Source: Acidobacteriaceae bacterium (GTDB lineage: Bacteria > Acidobacteriota > Terriglobia > Terriglobales > Acidobacteriaceae). From it: a DNA stretch of 9,771 bases. Positions 1 through 5,348 of this stretch are shown here, in pieces. How positions within the stretch are numbered: position 1 is the first letter of the stretch; each line of letters starts with the position of its first letter. The notes under the pieces are model-generated. The model did no database searches. It was not told the origin of the DNA and saw only the letters and a list, made by a program, of their open reading frames with translations. Position numbers and translations under genes: made by a program. Location: assembly GCA_003165855.1 (NCBI GenBank), contig PMXH01000358.1, forward strand, positions 1-9,771. The letters are read 5' to 3'.

Positions 1-218
1 TGCGCCCGATTCTGATGACCTCTCTTGCCTTCATCCTGGGCGTCGTTCCCTTGGTGCTCGCCACCGGCGCGGGTGAAAATGGCCGCCACTCCGTCGGTAC
101 AACCGTGTTCGGCGGGATGATCATGTCGACCGTGCTGAATCTGTTCTTCATCCCAGTCTTGTATCTGATCATTGAAGGCTGGCGGGAACACGGGAAGAAC
201 ACGGTACCCGCCGAATAA
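1..218 (+). CDS. RND efflux transporter, C-terminal fragment (5' end outside window)
   Basis: This is the last ~72 codons of a resistance-nodulation-division (AcrB/MexB-type) inner-membrane pump; the reading frame is open from base 3 and ends with TAA at 216-218. The visible part starts with [20 protein letters not shown], the conserved stretch that opens the penultimate transmembrane helix of this family. [18 protein letters not shown] follows, the typical loop before the last helix, and then the last helix [15 protein letters not shown] and a short polar tail. Such pumps work as proton-driven trimers with a periplasmic adaptor and an outer-membrane channel to export drugs, detergents or metabolites; substrate cannot be inferred from this end. 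The gene converges on the SET-domain gene with only 3 bp between the stop codons, and I see no terminator hairpin there. An apparent start codon at 15 is an internal methionine, not a real start. Family assignment is firm; subfamily (HAE1 versus HME) is not, although the sequence looks more like HAE1. Confidence 0.9.
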   Translation, partial: RPILMTSLAFILGVVPLVLATGAGENGRHSVGTTVFGGMIMSTVLNLFFIPVLYLIIEGWREHGKNTVPAE

Positions 219-221
219 ACT

Positions 222-770
222 TCACACCGCACGCTTCGGGCCAGATGGAATCGCGCTCTTGATGACGCTGTTCCTTCCGCTCCGAGCCTTTTTCTCTTGA
301 ACCTTCTTCGCCTCCCGGGCTGCCGCGCTTTGTTCCGCCTTCTTGCGGGCCTTGCGCCGCAACTTGGCCATCCATTCGCGCGAATACATCGTCCCGCGAC
401 ACTTGGGCGAACCACAGTGGCACGGCGCAGGATCATCGTCGTCATAGAGGTTGTAGTCCCAGAGCAGTTCTTCGCCGGCGGCAATGTGTCGTAAGGCAAG
501 AATCCACACCCGTGCCTTGATTTCGTCGATTTCGCAGTTGGGATCGCAGGAGTGGTTTAAGTACGCGCCCATCCCTTCGCCGTCGATGATGGTCTTACCA
601 TCTTCAAGCCCATAGAGGTAAGTGCGGGGAGCGCCGTCATACAAACGGTTGGCCTCCTCCGGAGTGAGGCGCGGCCCTGAATATTCGACAACTCGAGCGC
701 CTTTGCGAATAGTCGTGGTGGTGAAGACACCCACCGCATGAATGCGTGATGGACGAACAACCAAAGCCAT
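222..770 (-). CDS. SET-domain protein-lysine methyltransferase-like protein
   Basis: A 182-residue protein that is nearly all SET domain (about residues 3-126) plus a basic tail. SET enzymes transfer methyl groups from S-adenosylmethionine to protein lysines. Visible signatures are an N-terminal SET strand segment ending in VVEYSGP (27-33), the pseudoknot motif NHSCDPNC (72-79), the GEELLWDYNLY segment (99-109) with the active-site Asp-Tyr pair at 105-106, and a post-SET cluster with Cys117, Cys119 and Cys124 that, with Cys75, should bind zinc. Residues 131-182 are rich in Lys, Arg and Ala, suggesting a nucleic-acid- or protein-binding tail. The first ATG gives a complete domain. It has no normal Shine-Dalgarno: AGG directly abuts the ATG, so initiation is weak or leaderless. 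Bacterial SET proteins are sporadic; some pathogen versions modify host histones, others act on the cell's own proteins. The substrate here is unknown. The SET assignment is secure; the activity is inferred from intact motifs. Confidence 0.9.
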   Translation of the reverse strand: MALVVRPSRIHAVGVFTTTTIRKGARVVEYSGPRLTPEEANRLYDGAPRTYLYGLEDGKTIIDGEGMGAYLNHSCDPNCEIDEIKARVWILALRHIAAGEELLWDYNLYDDDDPAPCHCGSPKCRGTMYSREWMAKLRRKARKKAEQSAAAREAKKVQEKKARSGRNSVIKSAIPSGPKRAV

Positions 771-838
771 CCTACTAATTTCGCACGACCGGGAGGTCGG
801 AAGGAAGACGAAACGACGAAAACAAAATCCGCAGTTCG

Positions 839-857
839 GACTCTCCGCCAGAGAGTC
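839..857. repeat. Perfect 7-bp inverted repeat upstream of the SET gene
   Basis: GACTCTC (839-845) and GAGAGTC (851-857) are exact reverse complements around a 5-base spacer. On the minus strand the repeat overlaps TTGACT (854-859), a good -35-like hexamer pointing toward the SET gene, although no convincing -10 lies 16-18 bp downstream of it. It could be an operator for the SET gene or a small RNA hairpin. A smaller one (CGACC/GGTCG, 786-799) lies between it and the SET start codon. The function is inferred only from position and symmetry. Confidence 0.4.
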
Positions 858-923
858 AAGATGACCCTGGGTTCCGTGATTCGAGCAAACAGCCTATGGG
901 ATAAGGGTTTTGCGGGTGTTCGC

Positions 924-941
924 CGGCAAAAAGCTTTGCCG
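924..941. repeat. Perfect 7-bp inverted repeat in the divergent intergenic region
   Basis: CGGCAAA (924-930) and TTTGCCG (935-941) are exact reverse complements around AAGC. The right arm contains TTGCCG (936-941), which with TAGACT (960-965, 18-bp spacing) forms a weak promoter-like pair toward the gene at 1018; TATAAA at 978-983 is another possible -10 for that gene, without a matching -35. An operator overlapping the promoter is plausible. The rest of 771-1017 shows no small gene or RNA that I can recognise. Confidence 0.35.
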
Positions 942-1017
942 CAAGGTGCGCGGGCGTGGTAGACTTTCGCGGCTTTCTATAAAGCACTGAATCGCGGAAT
1001 CTGGGGAGAAGATCAGT

Positions 1018-1623
1018 ATGCGGACAACTCGAAGAATCATTGGCATTGCGGCAGTTCTGATTTTGAGCGGAACGCTGTTTAGCGCGAACGCGCAAACCGC
1101 GACGACGACAAGCGGCGCTCCTCCCGTTACCACCTCACCGGCTTACTGCACCAGCACGGGCGGCACTCTGGAAAACCGAATTCCCACTTACGGCACCAAC
1201 GGTGCGATCCAGGACTGGCTCCGGCTGGCGGGGCATCAGGGCTTCTGCCAGTACACAGCCTCAGACGGTTCTCGGATTCACGTTTCCCTCAGTACGCTTT
1301 TCGCCAACAAGCCAACGCTCGCGGCGTTGGCCTACTACGCTGAAACCGCATGGAACGGGCAGGGAGAAGGCAATCCAGCCTCGCTCTACTGCACGCAGCT
1401 CGGCGGCTCGGATCTGTTTGGCGGCATCAACGCGGCCGGGGGCGGGTGGGTGGAATTCAAAACCATCGACGTGGCCCTGGAAGCCTGCATCTTTCCCGAT
1501 AATTCGACCATCGACTCCTGGGGACTCTTCTACCATTCCGCCGGCATCATCCGCGGCACGGATCTCTCCACCGTCTTGCGGTATCCGGATCCCTACCCGA
1601 AGACAAAGAAAGGCGATCAGTAA
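1018..1623 (+). CDS. Secreted protein with two DUF333-like units
   Basis: A 201-residue exported protein. The N-terminus is a clear Sec signal peptide (basic MRTTRR, hydrophobic core 8-20, SANA|Q cut after about residue 25). The mature part holds two related units. The second (about 120-180) matches the pattern I know for DUF333, a small cysteine-containing domain of periplasmic or lipoprotein hypotheticals: YCTQLGG near 124-130, then ACIFPDNSTIDSWGLFY at 156-172. The first (about 41-95) has the same outline, YCTSTGG (43-49) then FCQYTASDGSRIHVS. The paired cysteines are 33 apart in unit one (44, 77) and 32 apart in unit two (125, 157), which supports an internal duplication and probably two disulfides. 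GGGGAG lies about 9 bases before the ATG, supporting this start. The biochemical function of DUF333 is unknown to me. The gene stands alone, facing the coiled-coil gene across a terminator hairpin. Confidence 0.8.
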   Translation: MRTTRRIIGIAAVLILSGTLFSANAQTATTTSGAPPVTTSPAYCTSTGGTLENRIPTYGTNGAIQDWLRLAGHQGFCQYTASDGSRIHVSLSTLFANKPTLAALAYYAETAWNGQGEGNPASLYCTQLGGSDLFGGINAAGGGWVEFKTIDVALEACIFPDNSTIDSWGLFYHSAGIIRGTDLSTVLRYPDPYPKTKKGDQ

Positions 1624-1664
1624 AGCCTCTTCTTGAGCACCTTTCGCCGGACAGCGCAACAGAA

Positions 1665-1702
1665 AATGCCGTCACCGCCTGAGTAACGGCAGCGGCGGCA
1701 TT
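1665..1702 (-). terminator. Intrinsic terminator between convergent genes
   Basis: AATGCCG (1665-1671) pairs with CGGCATT (1696-1702), and CCGC (1675-1678) pairs with GCGG (1692-1695), giving an 11-bp stem with a 3-base bulge and a 13-base loop. Read on the minus strand it is followed at once by TTCTGTT, extending a TTTTCTGTT run, as expected for Rho-independent termination of the coiled-coil gene. On the plus strand the following bases (GATTTCTT) are less U-rich, so it would be a weaker terminator for the DUF333 gene. Confidence 0.55.
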
Positions 1703-1727
1703 GATTTCTTGAAGGAAGCTTTTCGCC

Positions 1728-2279
1728 CTACGGATCGTACACCGAACTGCCATAGCCTTGTTTGCGAGCGGACTCCTGCAAATCGTCCAGACGCCTTTTC
1801 TGCTCTTCCAGCTGTTGTTGCATCCGTTCTACTCGCTGCTGCTTTTCCCGTTGCCGCTCGTTCCACCCCACGCAACCTTCGGCGCAGTTAGCCGGAGCAA
1901 AACGGATGGACTCGGCGATCTCATCCACTTGTCTTTGCAGCGCAGCAATCTGGTCTTTTTGCGCCAGAATCTGCGACTTCCAATGTTCGGGCGGCAGCTT
2001 GGGTCCGTTTGAGGAAGCAGTCGTGGAGTTGCCTGCTTCCTGACCTTTCGTCGCGCGAGTCGAAGCCGGTTCCGCGTGCTCGGGAATTTCTTCGTTCGTG
2101 ATGACCTTGGATGCCTTGACATCCTTGCTGGGCGTGGTTTTTGACTGCTCTTTTTGCTGGCGCTGCTGGCGTGCAAGGTCACCCAGGGACGGCGAATCCT
2201 GCCCGCATAGAGTTCCCGCGAGCAAGCACACCACTCCAGCCGGAATCAGGACGAAAATGAGGCCGCGCCGTGTGCTCAT
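1728..2279 (-). CDS. Secreted or membrane-anchored coiled-coil protein of unknown function
   Basis: A 183-residue protein. Residues 6-25 form a hydrophobic signal sequence (LIFVLIPAGVVCLLAGTLC) after a basic start; there is no proper lipobox at Cys25. Next come SLGDLARQQRQQ (31-42), a low-complexity Lys/Ser/Thr linker containing KVITNEEIPEH (58-68), and a C-terminal half of two charged helices with heptad character, about 100-127 and 140-175. The helices are joined by a loop with two cysteines (132, 136), suggesting a helical hairpin closed by a disulfide; the protein ends in YGSSVYDP. From memory, small proteins beginning SLGDLARQ-like after a signal peptide and carrying KVITN-(E/D)-(E/D)-IP recur in Acidobacteriota, but I cannot check that here. 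GAGGGG six bases before the ATG supports this start. The gene appears monocistronic, with the hairpin at 1665-1702 behind it. I do not assign a function. Confidence 0.75.
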   Translation of the reverse strand: MSTRRGLIFVLIPAGVVCLLAGTLCGQDSPSLGDLARQQRQQKEQSKTTPSKDVKASKVITNEEIPEHAEPASTRATKGQEAGNSTTASSNGPKLPPEHWKSQILAQKDQIAALQRQVDEIAESIRFAPANCAEGCVGWNERQREKQQRVERMQQQLEEQKRRLDDLQESARKQGYGSSVYDP

Positions 2280-2373
2280 AGCAAACCCCTCTTCAGTAGC
2301 CAGGCGTGAGACCGCCAGACCGCTTCAGACATGTTATTTGCGACGGACCGCCCAACCAGCATTACGAACGGGC

Positions 2374-2392
2374 CTTGTACTTGCGGTACAAG
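2374..2392. repeat. Perfect 7-bp inverted repeat upstream of the coiled-coil gene
   Basis: CTTGTAC (2374-2380) and GTACAAG (2386-2392) are exact reverse complements with spacer TTGCG. It lies about 100 bases before the coiled-coil gene's start, next to a second short one (CGCGGT 2402-2407 / ACCGCG 2416-2421). Neither is followed by a T-run, so neither looks like a terminator of the RiPP operon. They may be operators or remnants of degraded sequence. Confidence 0.35.
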
Positions 2393-2429
2393 AGCACAGT
2401 TCGCGGTTGCAGAAGACCGCGGTCACGCC

Positions 2430-2504
2430 TTAGTCCTTCGCCTGGGGTGGTAACGTGGAGTGGCCCGCGCCTTCGCCGTTGACTCCGTAAAGGATGTTAG
2501 CCAT
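2430..2504 (-). pseudogene. Possible amputated N-terminus of a glycosyltransferase gene
   Basis: An ATG at 2504 opens a 24-codon frame whose first residues are MANILYGVNGEGAGHST, then LPPQAKD and a stop at 2430-2432. The opening resembles the first beta-strand and glycine-rich loop (ILYGVNGxGxGHxTR) of a family of GT-B-type glycosyltransferases usually about 350 residues long. The similarity stops after GHST, where an Arg and a long helix normally follow, and I could not find the rest in another frame. TATACT (2515-2520) just upstream is a possible -10 element, but there is no clear Shine-Dalgarno. I read it as the stump of a gene lost by deletion, or cut when neighbouring DNA arrived. It could instead be a chance match over only 17 residues or a real small peptide. 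It lies directly downstream of the RiPP operon. Confidence 0.4.
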
Positions 2505-2549
2505 AAGTCGAAGTAGTATACGGTAGGAAATTCGCGTGGAATGCGTTCG

Positions 2550-3707
2550 CTAAGACGCTACGGCACTTGCGGGGACACCGATGCCGGATAGCCTGCTCCC
2601 GGTAATCGCCGGTACGATCTGAATCTGCACCAACTGCCGCGGCGGCGGAGAGGCTGTCTCCTTCTTCGCCAGCAGATTCTTGGACGGAATACCGGTTCGG
2701 GCGAAGGATTTCTCACAATCCGCAGTCGAGGGACCGCGCATATTCCCTTCCATGAACGCCAAGCCGGGGCATCGAGTGCAGGTCGAGCCGTGCGCACACT
2801 GCGAACAACTGGAAAGATCGCGCAAGCGGATCGAGCGAATTTCCTTCAATTGCTCGGAATTGCGCCAGATGTCGATAAAGCGCTGCTGCCGGACGTTGCC
2901 GCAAGACAATGGAAACTGCACGCAAGGATAGAACTCACCGTAAGGAGAAACGTAGCAGGCAGTGTGACCGGCGCTGCAAGGCAAAGAATTCATGCTGTCG
3001 GCATCGGGCGCCGGCGGCGGCGCGCAAAACTCATCGACATTGCTGATGTATGCTTCGTCCCGAAACAGCGTGTGCAATTCGGACACGCCCGCCTTCAGGT
3101 CGAGAATGGAGCGGTCGCCGTCCATCATCGGCGTGATCGTCGGATCCAGCGTGTACTTGACGCCAAGTTCATCGGCCAGAACCCGCACGCCGTGGTGGTC
3201 CCGCATGTTCTCCGTCATCAGCACGTTGGCGATCACCACTTTCAAACCTTGCGCTCTCAGAAAGCGGATGGCGGCGACCGACCGCCGGAACGAGCCCGCC
3301 ACCTTCGTGATCGCGTCGTGCCCCTCCGGCCGGCCCGAATAGATGCTAACCTGAATCGATTCCACCCCAAGATCGCGCAATCTCGCCGCCTGCGCCTCGC
3401 GAATCAGCACGGCGTTGGTCTTGAGCTTGATACAGAAGGTAAGTTCGCGCGCGTACTCCAGAATCTCGAAGAAGTCCTTGCGCATGAAAATCTCGCCGCC
3501 GCTGAGGGTGAGAATGAAAACACCGGCCTCGGCCATCTCCTTGAGCAGCCGCTTGATCTCGACCGTGGTCATCTCGCCGTGATCGTCGTGATCGAGGTAG
3601 CAGTGTACGCACTGCTCGTTGCAGCGGTAAGTGAGATCGAGTTGCACGCTGAAAGGCACGCCCAGCCGCAGCGCCCGTTCGCCCATCTCCTGCATCAGCA
3701 CGCTCAT
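2550..3707 (-). CDS. Radical SAM/SPASM peptide-modifying enzyme
   Basis: A 385-residue radical S-adenosylmethionine enzyme, last gene of the RiPP operon and its presumed core-modifying enzyme. The cluster motif CNEQCVHC supplies Cys29, Cys33 and Cys36 for the SAM-binding 4Fe-4S cluster, and SGGE (69-72) is the SAM-contacting loop. The C-terminal SPASM domain follows the usual pattern: Cys244, Gly257 and Cys262 (C-x12-G-x4-C), then Cys301, Cys304, Cys310, Cys313 and Cys331, enough for auxiliary iron-sulfur clusters; the last spacing in the quartet is two residues rather than the common three. SPASM enzymes include PqqE (C-C crosslink) and sactisynthases (Cys-to-alpha-carbon thioethers). The two-cysteine precursor upstream makes a thioether attractive, but the bond type is inference. 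Residues about 337-385 form a proline-rich, hydrophobic tail outside the domain. The start overlaps the PqqD stop as ATGA, with AGGAG ten bases upstream. It is not PQQ biosynthesis: no PqqA, B or C is present. Confidence 0.92.
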   Translation of the reverse strand: MSVLMQEMGERALRLGVPFSVQLDLTYRCNEQCVHCYLDHDDHGEMTTVEIKRLLKEMAEAGVFILTLSGGEIFMRKDFFEILEYARELTFCIKLKTNAVLIREAQAARLRDLGVESIQVSIYSGRPEGHDAITKVAGSFRRSVAAIRFLRAQGLKVVIANVLMTENMRDHHGVRVLADELGVKYTLDPTITPMMDGDRSILDLKAGVSELHTLFRDEAYISNVDEFCAPPPAPDADSMNSLPCSAGHTACYVSPYGEFYPCVQFPLSCGNVRQQRFIDIWRNSEQLKEIRSIRLRDLSSCSQCAHGSTCTRCPGLAFMEGNMRGPSTADCEKSFARTGIPSKNLLAKKETASPPPRQLVQIQIVPAITGSRLSGIGVPASAVAS

Positions 3708-4027
3708 GGTCGATGTTGCTCCTGCACGGGCGATTTACTCGGGATCGGCTCTTCCGAGATCAGCAAAATACCGTGCTTGGCTAAATCCGCGGCCAGCGCC
3801 TCGGCATCTCGCATCGCTTCTTCCGGCTTCACTTCAAACTCGGAGCAGATGCGGCTCTCCACAATTTCATCAAGCGGTGTCGCGCCGTCGGCCGCCTGCC
3901 AGAGAACCGTGGCAGTCGGGTTCAGCGTGAACAGCGTCGATCCCTGCGCCGACATCACCAGCATTTCCTCACCCAACATGCGGGCGGCGATGCGTGGACT
4001 CCGTGCGACATAAACTTTCTTGCTCAT
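3704..4027 (-). CDS. PqqD-family peptide chaperone (RiPP recognition element)
   Basis: A 107-residue stand-alone PqqD-like protein, which should bind the leader of the precursor and present it to the radical SAM enzyme. The family signature is plain: an N-terminal strand region (VYVARSPRIAARML), then LFTLNPTATVLWQAADGATP (32-51), matching the PqqD LN-x-(T/S)-(A/G)-x3-W-x3-DG core, and helices about 52-90. I start it at ATG 4027 because that overlaps the kinase stop as ATGA and has GGGAG eight bases upstream; a TTG at 4042 in the same frame would add five residues (MGDDP) but lies inside the end of the kinase gene with no advantage. The C-terminus after about residue 92 is Pro/Ser/Gln-rich and probably disordered. 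It sits between the HPr-kinase-like gene and the radical SAM gene, overlapping both by four bases. PqqD-like proteins also serve lasso peptide pathways, so the family alone does not define the product. Confidence 0.9.
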   Translation of the reverse strand: MSKKVYVARSPRIAARMLGEEMLVMSAQGSTLFTLNPTATVLWQAADGATPLDEIVESRICSEFEVKPEEAMRDAEALAADLAKHGILLISEEPIPSKSPVQEQHRP

Positions 4028-4839
4028 TGGATCATCTCCCAAACGCGCGCATCCGGCATGAACGTAAGCCTGTAAACCGGCACGCGATGGACGAAGTCGC
4101 AGGCAGTCTGAAATACCCGGTGAACCAACTTTGGATCTTCGGCAAAAAAAAGTACATTGCCCAGAAGCCCGCGAGCGGCATCGGTCACAGCGACCGGCTC
4201 AATGCGATTCTCGGGACCTTTCGTCAGGAGATAAAGCGCGGCTACCGGCGCAGAAGTATTTTCCCCAAGCCTCGCGAGTTCGCCGGTGAACGGCGTCCCG
4301 TAAGCAACATAGCCCTCGTCATGCTTGCGCAGGTATGAGATCTCGTCGGTGAGAAGGGTAACGTCCCCTGGCGCGAGTCCTGAAATAGTCGTCTTCCCTG
4401 CCCCGGAAACTCCCGCAAACAAGAAAGCCTTCCCGTTGCGAATCGCGCTGGCCGAGTGCAGAAGGAATCCACCTTGTTTTGCCAGCACGAGCGTATGCAC
4501 GATGCGCAGCACGGCGTCCATCGAGTAAGGGTTCGCTTTCTGATGAATGACCCCCGAGCGCTCGGCAGGATTCCATTCAGCGCGAAAATCGGCCCTCTCC
4601 ATGAGCCACCGGCCGGAGTGATGACTGACGTTCACCTCCGCGTCTGGATCGGCAAACGTCGGTTCCACCAATTCCACGTCGAATTCGAATTCGGCTCCCG
4701 ATTCCGCGCTGACAAATCCGGAATACCGCTGCTGCAGCAGATCAAGAAAGCTCGAGTCTCTGGTATTCACCCTGATGGCGACATCGCCGATGACGATAAC
4801 CGCACTGTAACGCTCGACTTGTAGCGCTAGCTCTGGCAC
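4024..4839 (-). CDS. HPr-kinase-like ATPase/kinase of a RiPP cluster
   Basis: A 271-residue protein whose C-terminal half resembles HPr kinase/phosphorylase (HprK). Residues 1-110 are a poorly conserved N-terminal part. The P-loop region follows: LLHSASAI (126-133), Walker A GVSGAGKT (143-150), and LLTDEISYL (162-170) with Asp165-Glu166 where true HprK has Asp-Asp. HprK-related proteins occur in RiPP clusters beside PqqD-like genes; in the lasso peptide paeninodin such a kinase phosphorylates the side chain of the C-terminal serine. No PTS gene is visible here, so a carbon-catabolite role is unlikely. The predicted start is GTG at 4839, 13 bases inside the upstream peptidase gene, with AAGGA nine bases before it; the stop overlaps the PqqD ATG. 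The substrate is inferred to be the 55-residue precursor, whose last residue is Ser. It could instead act as an ATPase without kinase activity. Confidence 0.82.
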   Translation of the reverse strand: MPELALQVERYSAVIVIGDVAIRVNTRDSSFLDLLQQRYSGFVSAESGAEFEFDVELVEPTFADPDAEVNVSHHSGRWLMERADFRAEWNPAERSGVIHQKANPYSMDAVLRIVHTLVLAKQGGFLLHSASAIRNGKAFLFAGVSGAGKTTISGLAPGDVTLLTDEISYLRKHDEGYVAYGTPFTGELARLGENTSAPVAALYLLTKGPENRIEPVAVTDAARGLLGNVLFFAEDPKLVHRVFQTACDFVHRVPVYRLTFMPDARVWEMIQ

Positions 4840-5348
4840 GGAATCGCTTCCTTGGAGACTAATTTCTCGCCAGCGTGAATCAAACGGTGCAGCAAGACCA
4901 GCGCCCGCGCCGCCGGAACTGAGCGCCTGAGAATATTCGCGGTCACACGTCCAACGGGACTCAGCTCAGCCGAAACTGGGATCAATCTTCCCGCACGGAT
5001 TAGAAACGCCACCCGACCCAACAAGTCACCGTCACTCACCGGATCATCCGGCGCAGGGATAGCATCACCCTGCGTAATCCATTGAGGTTTCCCCGGAACA
5101 TCCGCCTTCGCGACAAGGCGATGAGCGCGAAGCCTGCCCTCGCGCGCCACCAGGACAACATCTCCGACGTGAAACTGGTCCCGGTTAACGCGTTCCACCA
5201 CAAGCGTTTCCCCTGGCCAGATGGCAGGGAGCATGCTCCAGCCCGTCGCCGCAAAACGAAGTTTGCCGAAAGAACGCAGAACCTCCGCTGCAAGGTCGCA
5301 CTTCACAGTGTCGGCAGTTTCAGATGGGGTTCTCTCGCCCTGCTTCAT
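4827..5348 (-). CDS. S24/S26-type serine peptidase, candidate leader peptidase
   Basis: A 173-residue protein of the signal-peptidase/LexA fold. The catalytic serine motif is GWSMLPAIWPGE (36-47, Ser38), followed by GDVVLVARE (62-70) and RAHRLV (74-79), where His76 takes the place of the general-base lysine of classical bacterial LepB. A Ser-His dyad is typical of the SipW/ER-type (S26B) branch. ITQGDAIPAPDDPV is the usual third conserved box. There is no N-terminal transmembrane anchor and no clear membrane helix elsewhere, unlike housekeeping signal peptidases (usually one or two anchors), so it probably acts in the cytosol or as part of a complex. Its ATG overlaps the precursor's TGA (ATGA), so the two genes are translationally coupled, which argues that the precursor is its substrate. 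Leader removal is my inference; a regulatory, LexA-like self-cleavage role is less likely because no DNA-binding domain is present. Confidence 0.82.
   Translation of the reverse strand: MKQGERTPSETADTVKCDLAAEVLRSFGKLRFAATGWSMLPAIWPGETLVVERVNRDQFHVGDVVLVAREGRLRAHRLVAKADVPGKPQWITQGDAIPAPDDPVSDGDLLGRVAFLIRAGRLIPVSAELSPVGRVTANILRRSVPAARALVLLHRLIHAGEKLVSKEAIPCQS

Noticed and set aside
2402..2421. Terminator of the RiPP operon at CGCGGT/ACCGCG
   Set aside because: The stem is only 6 bp and no T-run follows in the direction of transcription; it is also about 130 bases past the stop codon.
2790..4013. A 407-codon open frame on the plus strand opposite the radical SAM and PqqD genes
   Set aside because: Its translation is Arg/His-rich with no recognisable domain, and it lies antisense to genes with intact catalytic motifs; long antisense frames are common in GC-rich DNA.
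2550..4027. PQQ biosynthesis operon (pqqD-pqqE)
   Set aside because: No PqqA with the Glu-x3-Tyr pair and no PqqB or PqqC nearby; the precursor and the kinase and peptidase genes do not fit.
4024..4839. True HPr kinase/phosphorylase of carbon catabolite control
   Set aside because: No PTS or HPr gene is nearby, Asp-Asp is replaced by Asp-Glu, and the gene is locked in the RiPP operon.
5290..5347. Selenocysteine readthrough at the precursor's UGA, given the tRNA-Sec in the window
   Set aside because: The frame would run only 13 more codons over the peptidase start, with no visible SECIS hairpin; the ATGA overlap is explained by translational coupling.
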